Source of the DNA: Xylanimonas cellulosilytica DSM 15894
GTDB lineage: Bacteria; Actinomycetota; Actinomycetes; Actinomycetales; Cellulomonadaceae
DNA length: 64,000 bases
Reading direction: 5' to 3'
Assembly: GCF_000024965.1 (NCBI RefSeq)
Contig: NC_013530.1
Location: 992,001-1,056,000 of the forward strand
In this document: positions 53,557 to 63,863 of the stretch, in pieces
Numbering within the stretch: the first letter of the stretch is position 1
Layout of the letters: every line of letters begins with the position of its first letter
The notes under the pieces: generated by a model
Told to the model about the DNA's origin: nothing
Database searches by the model: none
What the model saw: the letters and a program-made list of their open reading frames with translations, nothing else
Translations under genes and position numbers: made by a program

Positions 53557-54581
53557 GCGCGGGCGGCGCGCGGGTCGCGTTCCTGGGCCCCGAGGGTACG
53601 TTCACGCACCAGGCGGTCCTGGAGTGGTCGGCCCGGGCCGGCGCGCGCGGTCCCGCCCCGGCCCACCACGCGGCCGGCGGGTCGGTGGCCCTGGAGTCCG
53701 TGACGCAGGTGCACGACGCCGTCGCGTCGGGGGCCGTCGACCGCGGTGTCGTCGCCGTCGAGAGCTCGGTCGAGGGGTACGTGGTGCCGTCGCTCGACGC
53801 GCTCCTCGGGTCCCGGGACGTGGTGGCGGTCGACGAGGTCGTGCTGCCGATCTCGTTCGACGCGTTCGTGCGGCCCGGGCACGGTGAGCTCACCGAGGCG
53901 ACGGCGCACCCGCACGGCCTGGCGCAGGTGTCCCGGTTCGTGGCCGAGCGCGGCCTGCGGCCGGTCCCGGCGTCGTCGAACGGGGCGGCCTGCCGGGACG
54001 TGGCCGACCACCAGGTCGCGTTCGGGCCGCGCGTGTGCGGCGAGCTGTACGGCCTGGAGACCCTGGCGCAGCAGGTCGAGGACTTCGGCGGTGCCCGCAC
54101 CCGGTTCCTGGTGCTCGCCCGCCGGGACGACGCCCCGGCGATCCTCGCCGCGGCCCGCGCGGAGCTCGGCGCGCCCGCCCCCGACCCGGGCGGCGCGGCG
54201 GCTCCCGTCCCCGCTACGGCGGCCTGGCGCACGATGATGGCCGTGACCCCGGTGGTCACCGGCCCCGGCGTCCTCGCACGGGTGACGACGGCGTTCGGCG
54301 CCCGCGGCATCAACATGACCTCGCTGTTCGAGCGGCCGCTCAAGGCGCGCGCCAACCAGTACGTGTTCGTGGTGACGTTCGACGCCGCCCCCTGGGACCC
54401 CGACGCGCGGGCGCTGCTGGCGGACCTGCTGGCGGCCGGCGACTCGCTCAAGGTGCTGGGCGTCTACCCGGCGCAGCCCGGCGAGGGTGCGCTCGACGGC
54501 GTCCTGCCCGGCCACGTGCCGCACGGCAGCGTCGTGGCCGGTGCCGACGACGCCACCCTCGACCGCGGGCTGCTCTGGTGA
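53553..54581 (+). CDS. pheA: Prephenate dehydratase
   Basis: Prephenate dehydratase converts prephenate to phenylpyruvate on the way to phenylalanine. The 342-residue product has the catalytic domain with VAFLGPEGTFTHQAVLEW, VVAVESSVEGYVVPSLDAL, and the key TRF motif in GGARTRFLVLARR. The ACT domain (PGVLARVTTAFGARGINMTS) carries FERP in place of the usual ESRP phenylalanine-binding motif, so feedback control may differ. It starts with GTGA overlapping the upstream gene and ends overlapping tyrA. Confidence 0.94.
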   Translation: MSAGGARVAFLGPEGTFTHQAVLEWSARAGARGPAPAHHAAGGSVALESVTQVHDAVASGAVDRGVVAVESSVEGYVVPSLDALLGSRDVVAVDEVVLPISFDAFVRPGHGELTEATAHPHGLAQVSRFVAERGLRPVPASSNGAACRDVADHQVAFGPRVCGELYGLETLAQQVEDFGGARTRFLVLARRDDAPAILAAARAELGAPAPDPGGAAAPVPATAAWRTMMAVTPVVTGPGVLARVTTAFGARGINMTSLFERPLKARANQYVFVVTFDAAPWDPDARALLADLLAAGDSLKVLGVYPAQPGEGALDGVLPGHVPHGSVVAGADDATLDRGLLW

Positions 54582-55573
54582 GCGCGACCGGCGTCCCCGG
54601 CCGCGTGGCGGTCCTCGGCCTCGGCCTGGTGGGCGGCTCCCTGGCCCGCCTCCTGCACGCGCGCGGCGTCGCCGTCGTCGGGCAGGACGTGGACCCGGGC
54701 ACCGTCGCCGCGGCGCGGGCCGCGGGGCTGCGCACCACCGCCGACGTCGCCGAGGCCGTCGACGGCGCGGACCTCGTCGTGCTCGCCGTGCCGCTGCGGG
54801 CCATGCGCGCGACGGCCGCCGAGGTGGCGCGTCACCTGGGCCCGGACGCGACGCTCACGGACGTCGGCTCGGTCAAGGGCCCCGTGCGGCAGGCCGTCGA
54901 GGCGGCCGGGCTGGGGGAGCGGTACGTCGGGGCGCACCCCATGGCCGGGACGGAGCGCAGCGGCTTCGCGGCGTCGTCGGCCGACCTGCTGGACCGCGCC
55001 CCGTGGGCGGTCACCGTGCCGTCCCCGCGGCCGGCCGGGCACGCCGCCGACCGCCTCGAAGGGCTGCTGCGGCTGGTCACCGGCCCTCTCGCCGGGACCG
55101 CCGCGGTGCTCACCGACGACGTGCACGACGAGGCGGCCGCGCTGGTCAGCCACGTCCCGCACGTGCTCGCGACGCAGCTCCTCAACGCCGTCGCCGGCGC
55201 CCCCGTGCGTGACGCCGCGCTGGGCCTGGCGGCGGGCTCGTTCCGCGACGGGACGCGCGTCGCGCACACCGACCCCGCCCGCACCGAGGCGATGGTCGTG
55301 GAGAACGCCGCCTGGGTCGCCCCCGTGCTGCGCAAGACCGTCCGCGACCTGGAGGCGCTGGTCGCGGCGCTCGAGACGAACGCCCCGGTGCACGGCTTCT
55401 TCCACGCGGCCGACGACGTGCGCGCCGCGGGCCGCCCGGGGCAGCGCGCGGCGCGGACCGCCGACGTGACGGTGCCCCTGGAGGCGGGCTGGCCGGAGCG
55501 CGTCGTGGAGCGGTGCGAGGCCGGGTCGGTGGTCGTGGCGCTGACGGACACCGAGGTGCTCCTCACCCGCTGA
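54578..55573 (+). CDS. tyrA: Prephenate dehydrogenase
   Basis: TyrA oxidatively decarboxylates prephenate (or arogenate) toward tyrosine. The 331-residue product starts with the Rossmann motif RVAVLGLGLVGGSLARLLHA and has LTDVGSVKGPVRQAVE, GAHPMAGTERSGFAAS and LVSHVPHVLATQLLNA. The GTG overlaps the pheA stop in GTGA. Its 3' end overlaps that of the next, oppositely coded gene by 11 bases. Confidence 0.94.
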   Translation: MSATGVPGRVAVLGLGLVGGSLARLLHARGVAVVGQDVDPGTVAAARAAGLRTTADVAEAVDGADLVVLAVPLRAMRATAAEVARHLGPDATLTDVGSVKGPVRQAVEAAGLGERYVGAHPMAGTERSGFAASSADLLDRAPWAVTVPSPRPAGHAADRLEGLLRLVTGPLAGTAAVLTDDVHDEAAALVSHVPHVLATQLLNAVAGAPVRDAALGLAAGSFRDGTRVAHTDPARTEAMVVENAAWVAPVLRKTVRDLEALVAALETNAPVHGFFHAADDVRAAGRPGQRAARTADVTVPLEAGWPERVVERCEAGSVVVALTDTEVLLTR

Positions 55574-55859
55574 CGTGCGGGGTCCGGGCCGTGCGGCGCT
55601 GCGGGCGCGGCGGGATCCTCTTCGCCGTCTCGATCTCGGTGCCGGGCACGCGCACCGTGCGGGGCGCCGGGTCCCGGGGGGCGTCGGTGCGCAGGGTCAG
55701 CCCGTCGTCGTCGACGTCGAGCACGACGGCGATGACGTCGGTCCACACCGAGCCGCGACCGTCGGCCGCCGCCTGGGTGGCCTCGGCCTCGGACAGCCGC
55801 CGGCGGACGACCACCCGGGCGCCGACCGGCAGCTCGCGCCAGGCCGTGGCACCGGTCAT
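55563..55859 (-). CDS. Stand-alone SH3-like domain protein related to the Rv0428c N-terminus
   Basis: The 98-residue protein reads WRELPVGARVVVRRRLSEAE, SVWTDVIAVVLDVDDDGLTL and a basic tail with ETAKRIPPRPQRR. This resembles the N-terminal SH3-like domain of actinobacterial GNAT proteins of the Rv0428c kind, but the acetyltransferase part is missing. The ATG at 55859 has GGAGGAG upstream. It is divergent from fdxA, a neighbourhood I recall for the full-length homologues. Function unknown. Confidence 0.8.
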   Translation of the reverse strand: MTGATAWRELPVGARVVVRRRLSEAEATQAAADGRGSVWTDVIAVVLDVDDDGLTLRTDAPRDPAPRTVRVPGTEIETAKRIPPRPQRRTARTPHVSG

Positions 55860-55982
55860 CTGCTCCTCCTGCGTGGTGTGCGGCCCCGACATTCGGCCCC
55901 GACGCGCGGGCCGAGGGTCACGGGCTGAGACCGAGCGGGGCTGCTGTCGTTCGTGGTCCCGACCCGATACTAAAGTGGCCTC

Positions 55983-56300
55983 GTGACCTACGTGATCGCC
56001 CAGCCGTGCGTCGATGTCAAGGACAAGGCTTGCATCGAGGAGTGCCCTGTCGACTGTATCTACGAGGGCAAGCGATCCCTGTACATCCACCCCGACGAGT
56101 GCGTCGACTGCGGCGCCTGCGAGCCGGTGTGCCCCGTCGAGGCGATCTACTACGAGGACGACGTCCCGGACCAGTGGAAGGACTACTACGGCGCGAACGT
56201 CGAGTTCTTCGACGACCTCGGTTCGCCGGGTGGTGCCGCCAAGCTCGGGCTGATCGAGAAGGACCACCCGCTCGTCGAGGCGCTCCCGCCGCAGGCCTGA
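55983..56300 (+). CDS. fdxA: 7Fe ferredoxin
   Basis: This 105-residue electron carrier has cysteines 9, 17, 21 and 25 (PCVDVKDKACIEECPVDCIY) and a second set in CVDCGACEPVCPVEAIY, the pattern of ferredoxins with one [3Fe-4S] and one [4Fe-4S] cluster. The GTG at 55983 follows GATACTAAAG closely, suggesting a leaderless or very short leader. It precedes dapC, as in many actinobacteria. Confidence 0.96.
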   Translation: MTYVIAQPCVDVKDKACIEECPVDCIYEGKRSLYIHPDECVDCGACEPVCPVEAIYYEDDVPDQWKDYYGANVEFFDDLGSPGGAAKLGLIEKDHPLVEALPPQA

Positions 56301-56331
56301 GCGGGAGCCCGCGACGAGGCATCGGACACGC

Positions 56332-57471
56332 ATGGGACTGAGCGACCTCCGCGACCTGCCGTACCCCTGGGACACCCTGGCCGACGTGACCGCGCTCGCG
56401 CGCAGCCACCCCGACGGCCTGGTCGACCTCTCGATCGGCACGCCGGTCGACCCGACCCCGCCGGTCGTGCGCGCGGCCCTGGAGGCCGCCTCGGACGCGC
56501 ACGCGTACCCGCTGACGTACGGCACGGCGCCGCTGCGTGAGGCCGTCGCCGCCTGGTTCGCCCGCCGCCGCGGGGTCCCGGACCTGGACCCCGCGGGCGT
56601 GCTGCCCACGATCGGGTCCAAGGAGCTGGTGGGCCTGCTCCCGTCGCTGCTGCGGCTGGGCGCGGGCGACGTCGTCGTCCATCCGGCCGTGGCCTACCCG
56701 ACCTACGACGTCGGGGCGCGGCTGGCGGGCGCGACGGCGCTGGCCACCGACGACGTCGCGGACTGGGCGGGGAACCCGGACGTCCGGCTGGTCTGGGTCA
56801 ACACCCCGTCGAACCCGACCGGGGCGGTCGCGGACGTCGCCGCGCTGCGCCGTGTGGTCGAGGCCGCTCGGGCGACCGGTGCCGTCGTCGTCTCGGACGA
56901 GTGCTACGCGCTGCTGCCCTGGGAGCCGGGCCTGCGCATCCCCAGCCTGCTCGACCCGGAGGTCACCGGCGGTGACCGCACGGGCCTGCTGGTCGCCTAC
57001 TCGCTGTCCAAGCAGTCCAACCTGGCCGGCTACCGGGCCGCGTTCCTGGCGGGCGACCCGGCGCTGGTCGCGGACCTGCTGGCCACGCGCAAGCACCTGG
57101 GGATGATCGTGCCGCGCCCGGTGCAGGAGGCGATGCGGGTCGCCCTCGGCGACGACGCGCACGTCGACGCGCAGCGCGCGGTCTACGGCCGGCGCCGCGA
57201 GGTGCTGCGCGGGGCGCTGGAGGCCGCCGGCTGGGCCGTCGACCACTCGGAGGCGGGGCTGTACCTGTGGGTCCGTCCGGCCGATTCGTCCGACGTCGCG
57301 ACCAGCCGGGAGCTCGTCGCCCGCCTGGCGGCGCTCGGCATCCTGGCCGGGCCGGGGGAGTTCTACGGCGCGGCCGGGGCCGGCCACGTGCGCGTCGCGC
57401 TCACCGCCCCGGACGAGGCGATCGCCGTCGCGGCGGCCCGGCTGCGGGCCGCGGGTCCGCTCGGTGTGTGA
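56332..57471 (+). CDS. dapC: Succinyldiaminopimelate aminotransferase
   Basis: DapC transaminates N-succinyl-2-amino-6-ketopimelate in lysine and peptidoglycan precursor synthesis. The 379-residue class I aminotransferase has LSIGTPVDPTPPVVRAAL, the PLP-site VNTPSNPTGAVADVAAL and SDECYALLPWEPG, and the PLP lysine in YSLSKQSNLAGYRAAF (near residue 227). It follows fdxA by 31 bp. Its stop codon is inside the CRP-like palindrome that precedes gltA. Confidence 0.92.
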   Translation: MGLSDLRDLPYPWDTLADVTALARSHPDGLVDLSIGTPVDPTPPVVRAALEAASDAHAYPLTYGTAPLREAVAAWFARRRGVPDLDPAGVLPTIGSKELVGLLPSLLRLGAGDVVVHPAVAYPTYDVGARLAGATALATDDVADWAGNPDVRLVWVNTPSNPTGAVADVAALRRVVEAARATGAVVVSDECYALLPWEPGLRIPSLLDPEVTGGDRTGLLVAYSLSKQSNLAGYRAAFLAGDPALVADLLATRKHLGMIVPRPVQEAMRVALGDDAHVDAQRAVYGRRREVLRGALEAAGWAVDHSEAGLYLWVRPADSSDVATSRELVARLAALGILAGPGEFYGAAGAGHVRVALTAPDEAIAVAAARLRAAGPLGV

Positions 57472-57482
57472 TCTGTGCCACA
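57467..57482. promoter_or_regulatory. CRP/GlxR-like site upstream of gltA
   Basis: TGTGATCTGTGCCACA matches TGTGA-N6-TCACA with one mismatch. It is nested with the perfect inverted repeat GATCTGTG-C-CACAGATC (57470-57486). It overlaps the dapC stop codon and lies about 260 bp upstream of the citrate synthase start. The rest of the 267-bp gap holds a TAGGTT box at 57601 but no gene that I can support. Confidence 0.55.
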
Positions 57483-57738
57483 GATCTTTGCCCGGTCATG
57501 ACGAGAATCTGCCGGATACTTGCCCCAGCGTGCCGTTCGGCGGCACGATGGCACATGTCCGCTCGGTGGAGCGGATTGGGATCGCGAAGCATGACGGGGG
57601 TAGGTTCCCTCACAGGTCGACGGCGCCCTGGGCACAGAACGTGCCGATGACGCGCCGGCCTGGCACGCGGCCACGGCGTGCACCACGGACACGTGCGGCG
57701 ACCCCCACGAGCGGGTCGCGGCCCGCAGGAAGGACACC

Positions 57739-59049
<1,311 letters not shown>

Positions 59050-59062
59050 CCCAACTACCCGC

Positions 59063-59087
59063 CGGTGGTTGAGCCTGTCGAAACCAC
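59063..59087. repeat. Single forward 25-bp repeat after gltA
   Basis: One perfect copy lies 13 bases after the gltA stop, followed by a degenerate half copy near 59098 (GGCTGAGCCCGTCGACC). It separates convergent genes. Confidence 0.92.
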
Positions 59088-59134
59088 CCCACCCCGGCGG
59101 CTGAGCCCGTCGACCCGGCCACCGGCGCCGACGC

Positions 59135-59701
59135 TCACCCCAGGTAGAGCGCCTGGATCGCCTGGGTGATCGACCGCAGCTCCTCGGTGGTGTACACCGC
59201 CTCGGGCTCCGCGCGCACGGGGCCCTCGTCGAGGGTGCCCCAGTGCCAGCGCGGGCGGACCCGGCCCTCGGGCCCGTCGTCGCGGAGCTGCAGGTCGACC
59301 CACACCGCGTACCGGTACCCGTAGCGCAGCTGCACCGAGCGCACCGTGTCGAAGTCGGGCGTCTCGGCCTGGTGGGACGCGAAGTCCGCGGTGAGCGACA
59401 CGAGCAGCAGGTTGTCCTCGGGGCCGAGCCGGCCGCGGCGGTGCACGATCAGGTCGGGGGCCCGCAGCGCGCCGGGACCGAACGCGAGCGACGGTTCGGG
59501 GGCCGCGCCGCTGCGCTCGTAGTCGCAGTCGACGTCCCACGACTCGTCGAACATGGGCCCCAGATGCCAGCCGACGTGGAACGCGATCGAGCGTGCGCTG
59601 GGGTGCGACGTGCCGGTGGCGGGCGTGAACAGGCCCCACTCGTTGGTCAACGTGGTGGTCAGCGCGATGCGGAGCCGCGCCTGGACGTCGTGCAGAAGCA
59701 T
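59135..59701 (-). CDS. Protein of unknown function, 188 residues
   Basis: No domain is recognised. The protein begins MLLHDVQARLRIALTTTLT and contains FHVGWHLGPMFDESWDVDCDYE (in part), APDLIVHRRGRLGPEDNLLL and LRYGYRYAVWVDLQLR, which look like a soluble alpha/beta protein; PDLIVH with a later acidic and VWVDLQ could hint at a nuclease-like fold, only a guess. Third-position GC supports coding. A GTG at 59752 would add 17 residues. Confidence 0.72.
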   Translation of the reverse strand: MLLHDVQARLRIALTTTLTNEWGLFTPATGTSHPSARSIAFHVGWHLGPMFDESWDVDCDYERSGAAPEPSLAFGPGALRAPDLIVHRRGRLGPEDNLLLVSLTADFASHQAETPDFDTVRSVQLRYGYRYAVWVDLQLRDDGPEGRVRPRWHWGTLDEGPVRAEPEAVYTTEELRSITQAIQALYLG

Positions 59702-59783
59702 GAGGGCACGGTAAGCCGTCGCGGCGGGCCGCGTCAGAAGATGTCCGTCCACGCTCGCCCGGTGCGAGCGCGCCGACGCTCTG

Positions 59784-60749
59784 TCAGCCTGTCGCCAGCC
59801 GCAGTGCCACGGTGCCCGGCGCGAGCGCCGTGCCCGCTCCGGCCTGCCAGGCGTCGTCGTCCGTGCGACCGGCGCGGACGCCGGACGCGCGCGACCACGC
59901 CCGGTCCGCGACGGCCACCTCGACGACGTCGGTGACCGACGCCGTCGCGACCGCCCACTGCGCCACGACCCACGCCGCCCGCGCGGGGTCCTCGGTCGGC
60001 AGCGCCGCGGCGTCGACCTGGACGGTCAGCCCGGCACCTGTGCTGCCGCCGGTACCAGCGCCGCCGTCGTCGCCGTCGGGATCGGTGACGACGACGGCGT
60101 CGGCGCTCAGCCCCAGGTCTCGTGCGGCGCGCTCGGTCAGCGCGGCGACGACGTCGGCGGCCGGACGTGGTGCACCGGCCGGGGCGAGCTCGCACGAGAT
60201 GACGGCGGGGGAGTGGCCCGTGAGGCCGGAGGCCCACGCCCGCGACCGCACCTCGTGCTGGGCGTACGCGTCCGGGAAGGCGGACCGTTGCACGGTCTGC
60301 GCGGCGACCGTCACCTCGAGGCTCTCGTAGCCGGGCACCGTGGCGAGCGCGTCGAAGAACGTGTCCGTCGCGTACAGCGGGTCCATGATCTGCTCGATCG
60401 TTCCCCAGCCCTGCGAGGGCCGCTGCTGGAACAGGCCGAGCGAGTCGCGGTCGCCGTAGTCGATGTTGACGAGCCTGGACTCCTGCAGCGCCGTGGCCAG
60501 CCCGATGGTCGCGGCCCGGGCGGGCATGCCGCGGCGCACGGTGGCCCCGGCGACCAGGGCGGCGTGCTCCGCCTGGACGGGGGTCAGGTACCAGTCGGTG
60601 CCGTCGAGGGCCGCGCTGCAGCGTTCGCGGGCAGGCGTGGCGTCGTCGCGCGTCACGACCCACCACGCACCCGCACCCGCACCGGCGACCGCGACGGCGG
60701 TGACGACGGCGACCAGCCCGCGACGCCGACGGCGGCGGCGGGCGCTCAC
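59784..60749 (-). CDS. Secreted or membrane-anchored lysozyme-fold-like protein
   Basis: The 321-residue protein has an Arg-rich start, one membrane helix (about 12-32: LVAVVTAVAVAGAGAGAWWVV) and an extracellular part with GLATALQESRLVNIDYGDRD and SLGLFQQRPSQGWGT. The ALQESRL...GLFQQ pattern recalls transglycosylase-type folds, but the catalytic context is not certain. A Gly/Asp-rich linker and a variable C-terminus follow. It lies 10 bases after dapD on the same strand. Confidence 0.75.
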   Translation of the reverse strand: MSARRRRRRRGLVAVVTAVAVAGAGAGAWWVVTRDDATPARERCSAALDGTDWYLTPVQAEHAALVAGATVRRGMPARAATIGLATALQESRLVNIDYGDRDSLGLFQQRPSQGWGTIEQIMDPLYATDTFFDALATVPGYESLEVTVAAQTVQRSAFPDAYAQHEVRSRAWASGLTGHSPAVISCELAPAGAPRPAADVVAALTERAARDLGLSADAVVVTDPDGDDGGAGTGGSTGAGLTVQVDAAALPTEDPARAAWVVAQWAVATASVTDVVEVAVADRAWSRASGVRAGRTDDDAWQAGAGTALAPGTVALRLATG

Positions 60750-60759
60750 CAGGTGCTCG

Positions 60760-61767
60760 TCACTGGGCGTGCAGCGCTTCGTTCAGCTCGATGCCCACGC
60801 CGCGGCGTGCGAGCACCTCGATGCCACCGGTGGTCGAGTTGCGGCGGAACAGCAGGCCCGGCACACCGGACAGCTCGCGCGCCTTGACCACGCGTGGCTC
60901 GCCGTCGGCGGCCTCGCCCCGCACGGTCACCTTGGTGCCCGCGGTGACGTACAGGCCGGCCTCGATCACCGAGTCCGCGCCCAGCGCGATGCCCGCCCCG
61001 GCGTTGGCGCCCAGCAGCGCCCGCTCGCCGATGACGACCCGCTCCTTGCCGCCGCCCGAGAGCGTGCCCATGATCGACGCGCCGCCGCCGATGTCGGCGC
61101 CGTCGTGCACGACGACGCCCTGCGAGATGCGGCCCTCGACCATCGAGACGCCGAGCGTCCCCGCGTTGAAGTTCACGAAGCCCTCGTGCATCACCGTGGT
61201 GCCCGGCGCGAGGTGCGCGCCCAGGCGCACCCGGTCGGCGTCAGCGATCCGGACGCCCGTGGGCAGCACGTAGTCGACCATGCGGGGGAACTTGTCGACG
61301 CCGTACACCGTGACCGGGCGGCCGTGCGCGACGCGCAGGCGCGCGCGGGTGGCCTCGAACCCGTCGACGGCGCACGCCCCCGCGTCCGTCCACACGACGT
61401 TGGCGAGGGCACCGAAGATGCCGTCCAGGTTGATCGAGTTCGGCACCACCAGCCGGTGGGAGAGCAGGTGCAGGCGCAGGTAGGCGTCGGCGGTGCCGGC
61501 GATCGGGGCGTCCAGGTCGACGACGGTGCGTACCAGGACCGTCTCGACCCCGCGCGCCTCGTCGCGTCCGACCAGCGCGGTCAGCGAGGTCGGGGCGTCG
61601 TCGTCGGCGGGCGCGCCGAGCGCGGGGGCCGGGTACCAGGTGTCGAGCGTGACGGGCGCCTCGGTGCCCAGGACGTCCGGGAGGGTCACCGTGGCGAGGC
61701 CGTGGCCCCAGGCGGACCGGGGGGCGGGAGCGGGCGCGTCTGATCCGTGGGTGGCGGTGCGGGTCAT
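60760..61767 (-). CDS. dapD: Tetrahydrodipicolinate N-succinyltransferase
   Basis: DapD succinylates tetrahydrodipicolinate, the first step of the succinylase branch to diaminopimelate. The 335-residue protein is of the actinobacterial type: an N-terminal domain, then a left-handed beta-helix with hexapeptide repeats ([58 protein letters not shown]). [13 protein letters not shown] is a substrate-binding stretch. The ATG at 61767 lies seven bases after TACGCT on the minus strand. Confidence 0.95.
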   Translation of the reverse strand: MTRTATHGSDAPAPAPRSAWGHGLATVTLPDVLGTEAPVTLDTWYPAPALGAPADDDAPTSLTALVGRDEARGVETVLVRTVVDLDAPIAGTADAYLRLHLLSHRLVVPNSINLDGIFGALANVVWTDAGACAVDGFEATRARLRVAHGRPVTVYGVDKFPRMVDYVLPTGVRIADADRVRLGAHLAPGTTVMHEGFVNFNAGTLGVSMVEGRISQGVVVHDGADIGGGASIMGTLSGGGKERVVIGERALLGANAGAGIALGADSVIEAGLYVTAGTKVTVRGEAADGEPRVVKARELSGVPGLLFRRNSTTGGIEVLARRGVGIELNEALHAQ

Positions 61768-61803
61768 GGGGATCAGCGTATCCGCGCGGGTAGGGTCGGG
61801 GCC
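61768..61803. promoter_or_regulatory. 36-bp divergent leaderless promoter region of dapD and dapE
   Basis: Only 36 bp separate the two start codons. TAGGGT (61791-61796, plus strand) is seven bases before the dapE GTG, and TACGCT (61780-61775, minus strand) is seven bases before the dapD ATG. Both genes therefore look leaderless, and any -35 boxes would lie near or in the opposite gene. Confidence 0.6.
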
Positions 61804-62997
61804 GTGACGTCCACCGCTGAGCCCCCCGTCCCGCCCCTCGGCGCCGTCACCGGCGCCGCCCCCGTCGCCGACCTGCTCACGCTCGCCGAGGCGGCCCGGC
61901 CCGGCGGCCCCGGGCAGGACCTGGTCGCGCTGCTCGCCGCCGTCTGCGACATCGAGTCCGTCTCCGGGGACGAGAAGGCGCTCGCCGACGCCGTGGAGGT
62001 GCTGCTGCGCGCCCAGCCGCACCTGGAGGTGGTGCGCGACGGCGACTGCGTCGTCGCCCGCACCCGCCTCGGCCGGGCGCAGCGCGTCGTGCTCGCCGGC
62101 CACCTCGACACCGTGCCGCTCGCCGTCCCGCCCAACCTGCCCACACGCCGGGCCGCCGCCGAGACCGGGGACGAGCTGTGGGGCCGCGGCACCGTGGACA
62201 TGAAGGCCGGCATCGCTGTCATGCTGGCGCTCGCCGTCGACCTGGGCCGCCCCGGCGCGGAGCCGACCAGCGACCTCACCTGGGTCTTCTACGACCAGGA
62301 GGAGGTCGAGGCGGTCCGCAACGGCCTCGGCCGCCTGGCCCGGCACCGCCCCGACCTGCTGGAGGGCGACTTCGCGATCGTCGGCGAGCCGTCCGACGCC
62401 GGCATCGAGGGCGGCTGCAACGGCACCATCCGCGTCGAGGTCTCCACGCGCGGCGTGGCCGCGCACTCGGCGCGCGCCTGGGCGGGCGTCAACGCCATCC
62501 ACCTCGCCGCACCGATCCTCGACCGGCTCGCCGCCTACCAGCCCCGTGAGGTCGAGGTCGACGGGCTCGTGTACCGCGAGTCGCTCGGCGCCGTCGGCAT
62601 CCGCGGGGGAGTGGCGGGCAACGTCATCCCCGACGCGTGCGTGGTCACCGTCAACTACCGGTTCGCGCCGTCGCTGACGCCCGCGGGGGCGGAGAACCAC
62701 CTGCGCGAGCTGTTCGACGGCTTCGACGTCCAGGTCACCGACGTCGCGGGCGGCGCCCGGCCGGGCCTGGACGCGCCGCTGGCCGCGGCGTTCGCCGACG
62801 CCGTCCTGGCCGTCACGGGCGGCACCCCACGCCCCAAGTACGGCTGGACCGACGTCGCCCGCTTCGCCGACCTCGGCATCCCCGCCGTCAACTTCGCCCC
62901 CGGCGACCCGATGCTGGCCCACAAGGACGACGAGCGCGTGCCCGTCGCGCAGCTCGCGCTGTGCCGCGACGCCCTGCGCGCCTGGCTGCTGCCCTGA
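61804..62997 (+). CDS. dapE: Succinyl-diaminopimelate desuccinylase
   Basis: DapE removes the succinyl group to give LL-diaminopimelate. The 397-residue M20-family metallohydrolase has metal and catalytic residues in [42 protein letters not shown] and [15 protein letters not shown], with the late histidine in [11 protein letters not shown]. It is divergent from dapD. The first 40 residues are a Pro/Ala-rich extension. Confidence 0.94.
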   Translation: MTSTAEPPVPPLGAVTGAAPVADLLTLAEAARPGGPGQDLVALLAAVCDIESVSGDEKALADAVEVLLRAQPHLEVVRDGDCVVARTRLGRAQRVVLAGHLDTVPLAVPPNLPTRRAAAETGDELWGRGTVDMKAGIAVMLALAVDLGRPGAEPTSDLTWVFYDQEEVEAVRNGLGRLARHRPDLLEGDFAIVGEPSDAGIEGGCNGTIRVEVSTRGVAAHSARAWAGVNAIHLAAPILDRLAAYQPREVEVDGLVYRESLGAVGIRGGVAGNVIPDACVVTVNYRFAPSLTPAGAENHLRELFDGFDVQVTDVAGGARPGLDAPLAAAFADAVLAVTGGTPRPKYGWTDVARFADLGIPAVNFAPGDPMLAHKDDERVPVAQLALCRDALRAWLLP

Positions 62998-63033
62998 CCT
63001 CCGCCGATCTGGTCGCAGTCGTAGGGTGGGCAG

Positions 63034-63060
63034 ATGAGCGATCGGAGAGGACGCGCATGA
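63034..63060 (+). CDS. 8-codon leader frame coupled to the LOG-like gene
   Basis: ATG at 63034 opens MSDRRGRA and stops at TGA 63058-63060, overlapping the downstream ATG in ATGA. TAGGGT (63022-63027) lies six bases before it, so this tiny frame would be the leaderless first frame of the mRNA. It begins ATGAGCGATCGGAG, close to the MSERSER-type element at 12825-12848. GGAGAGGA inside it can also serve as the ribosome site for the next gene. Confidence 0.4.
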   Translation: MSDRRGRA

Positions 63061-63863
63061 GCACTGACGACGGCGTCGCCCAGCAGGGCGCGGGGTACCG
63101 CAAAGGCCCGGTGCTGCTGCGCGGGAAGCAGATCCCCGAGAAGACCACCGACCAGCGCCTCCTGGCCGGGCCGGCGGACACGGACTGGCTGCACAACGAC
63201 CCGTGGCGGGTCATGCGCATCCAGTCGGAGTTCGTCGAGGGCTTCGGTGCGCTGGCCGAGGTCGGGCCTGCCGTCTCCGTGTTCGGCTCCGCGCGCACCC
63301 CGCGCGACCACCGTGACTACGCGGACGCCGTGCAGGTGGGGCGAGAGCTCGTCGACGAGGGCTACGCCGTCATCACCGGCGGCGGCCCCGGCATCATGGA
63401 GGCCGCCAACAGAGGTGCCAGTGAGGCGGGCGGGCTGTCCATCGGCCTCGGCATCGAGCTGCCCTTCGAGCAGGGCATGAACGAGTACGTGAACCTCGGC
63501 GTGAACTTCCGTTACTTCTTCGCGCGCAAGACGATGTTCGTCAAGTACGCGCAGGGGTTCATCGTCATGCCCGGCGGGTTCGGCACGTTCGACGAGCTGT
63601 TCGAGGCGCTCACCCTGGTCCAGACGCACAAGGTCACGGGCTTCCCGGTCGCGCTCGTGGGCAGCGAGTACTGGCAGGGCCTGCTGGACTGGCTGCGCGG
63701 CCCGGTGCTCGACCGCGGCATGGTCTCCGCCGCCGACCCCGACCTGCTGCACCTGACCGACGACCCCGCCGAGGCCGTGAAGTTCGTGCACGCCCGCGGG
63801 GCGGAGCTCGCCGCGGAGCTCGCCTCGCAGGCGGCAGCCGCCGCAGAGCCCCCCGAGGCGTGA
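63057..63863 (+). CDS. LOG-family Rossmann-fold protein (TIGR00730 type)
   Basis: The 268-residue protein has the LOG-family motifs [14 protein letters not shown] and [15 protein letters not shown]. Some members are cytokinin-activating phosphoribohydrolases that cleave nucleoside monophosphates, but the natural role in most bacteria is unclear. A 70-residue N-terminal extension ([20 protein letters not shown]) is typical for the actinobacterial proteins next to dapE and folP. The ATG at 63057 has GGAGAGGA upstream. Confidence 0.92.
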   Translation: MSTDDGVAQQGAGYRKGPVLLRGKQIPEKTTDQRLLAGPADTDWLHNDPWRVMRIQSEFVEGFGALAEVGPAVSVFGSARTPRDHRDYADAVQVGRELVDEGYAVITGGGPGIMEAANRGASEAGGLSIGLGIELPFEQGMNEYVNLGVNFRYFFARKTMFVKYAQGFIVMPGGFGTFDELFEALTLVQTHKVTGFPVALVGSEYWQGLLDWLRGPVLDRGMVSAADPDLLHLTDDPAEAVKFVHARGAELAAELASQAAAAAEPPEA

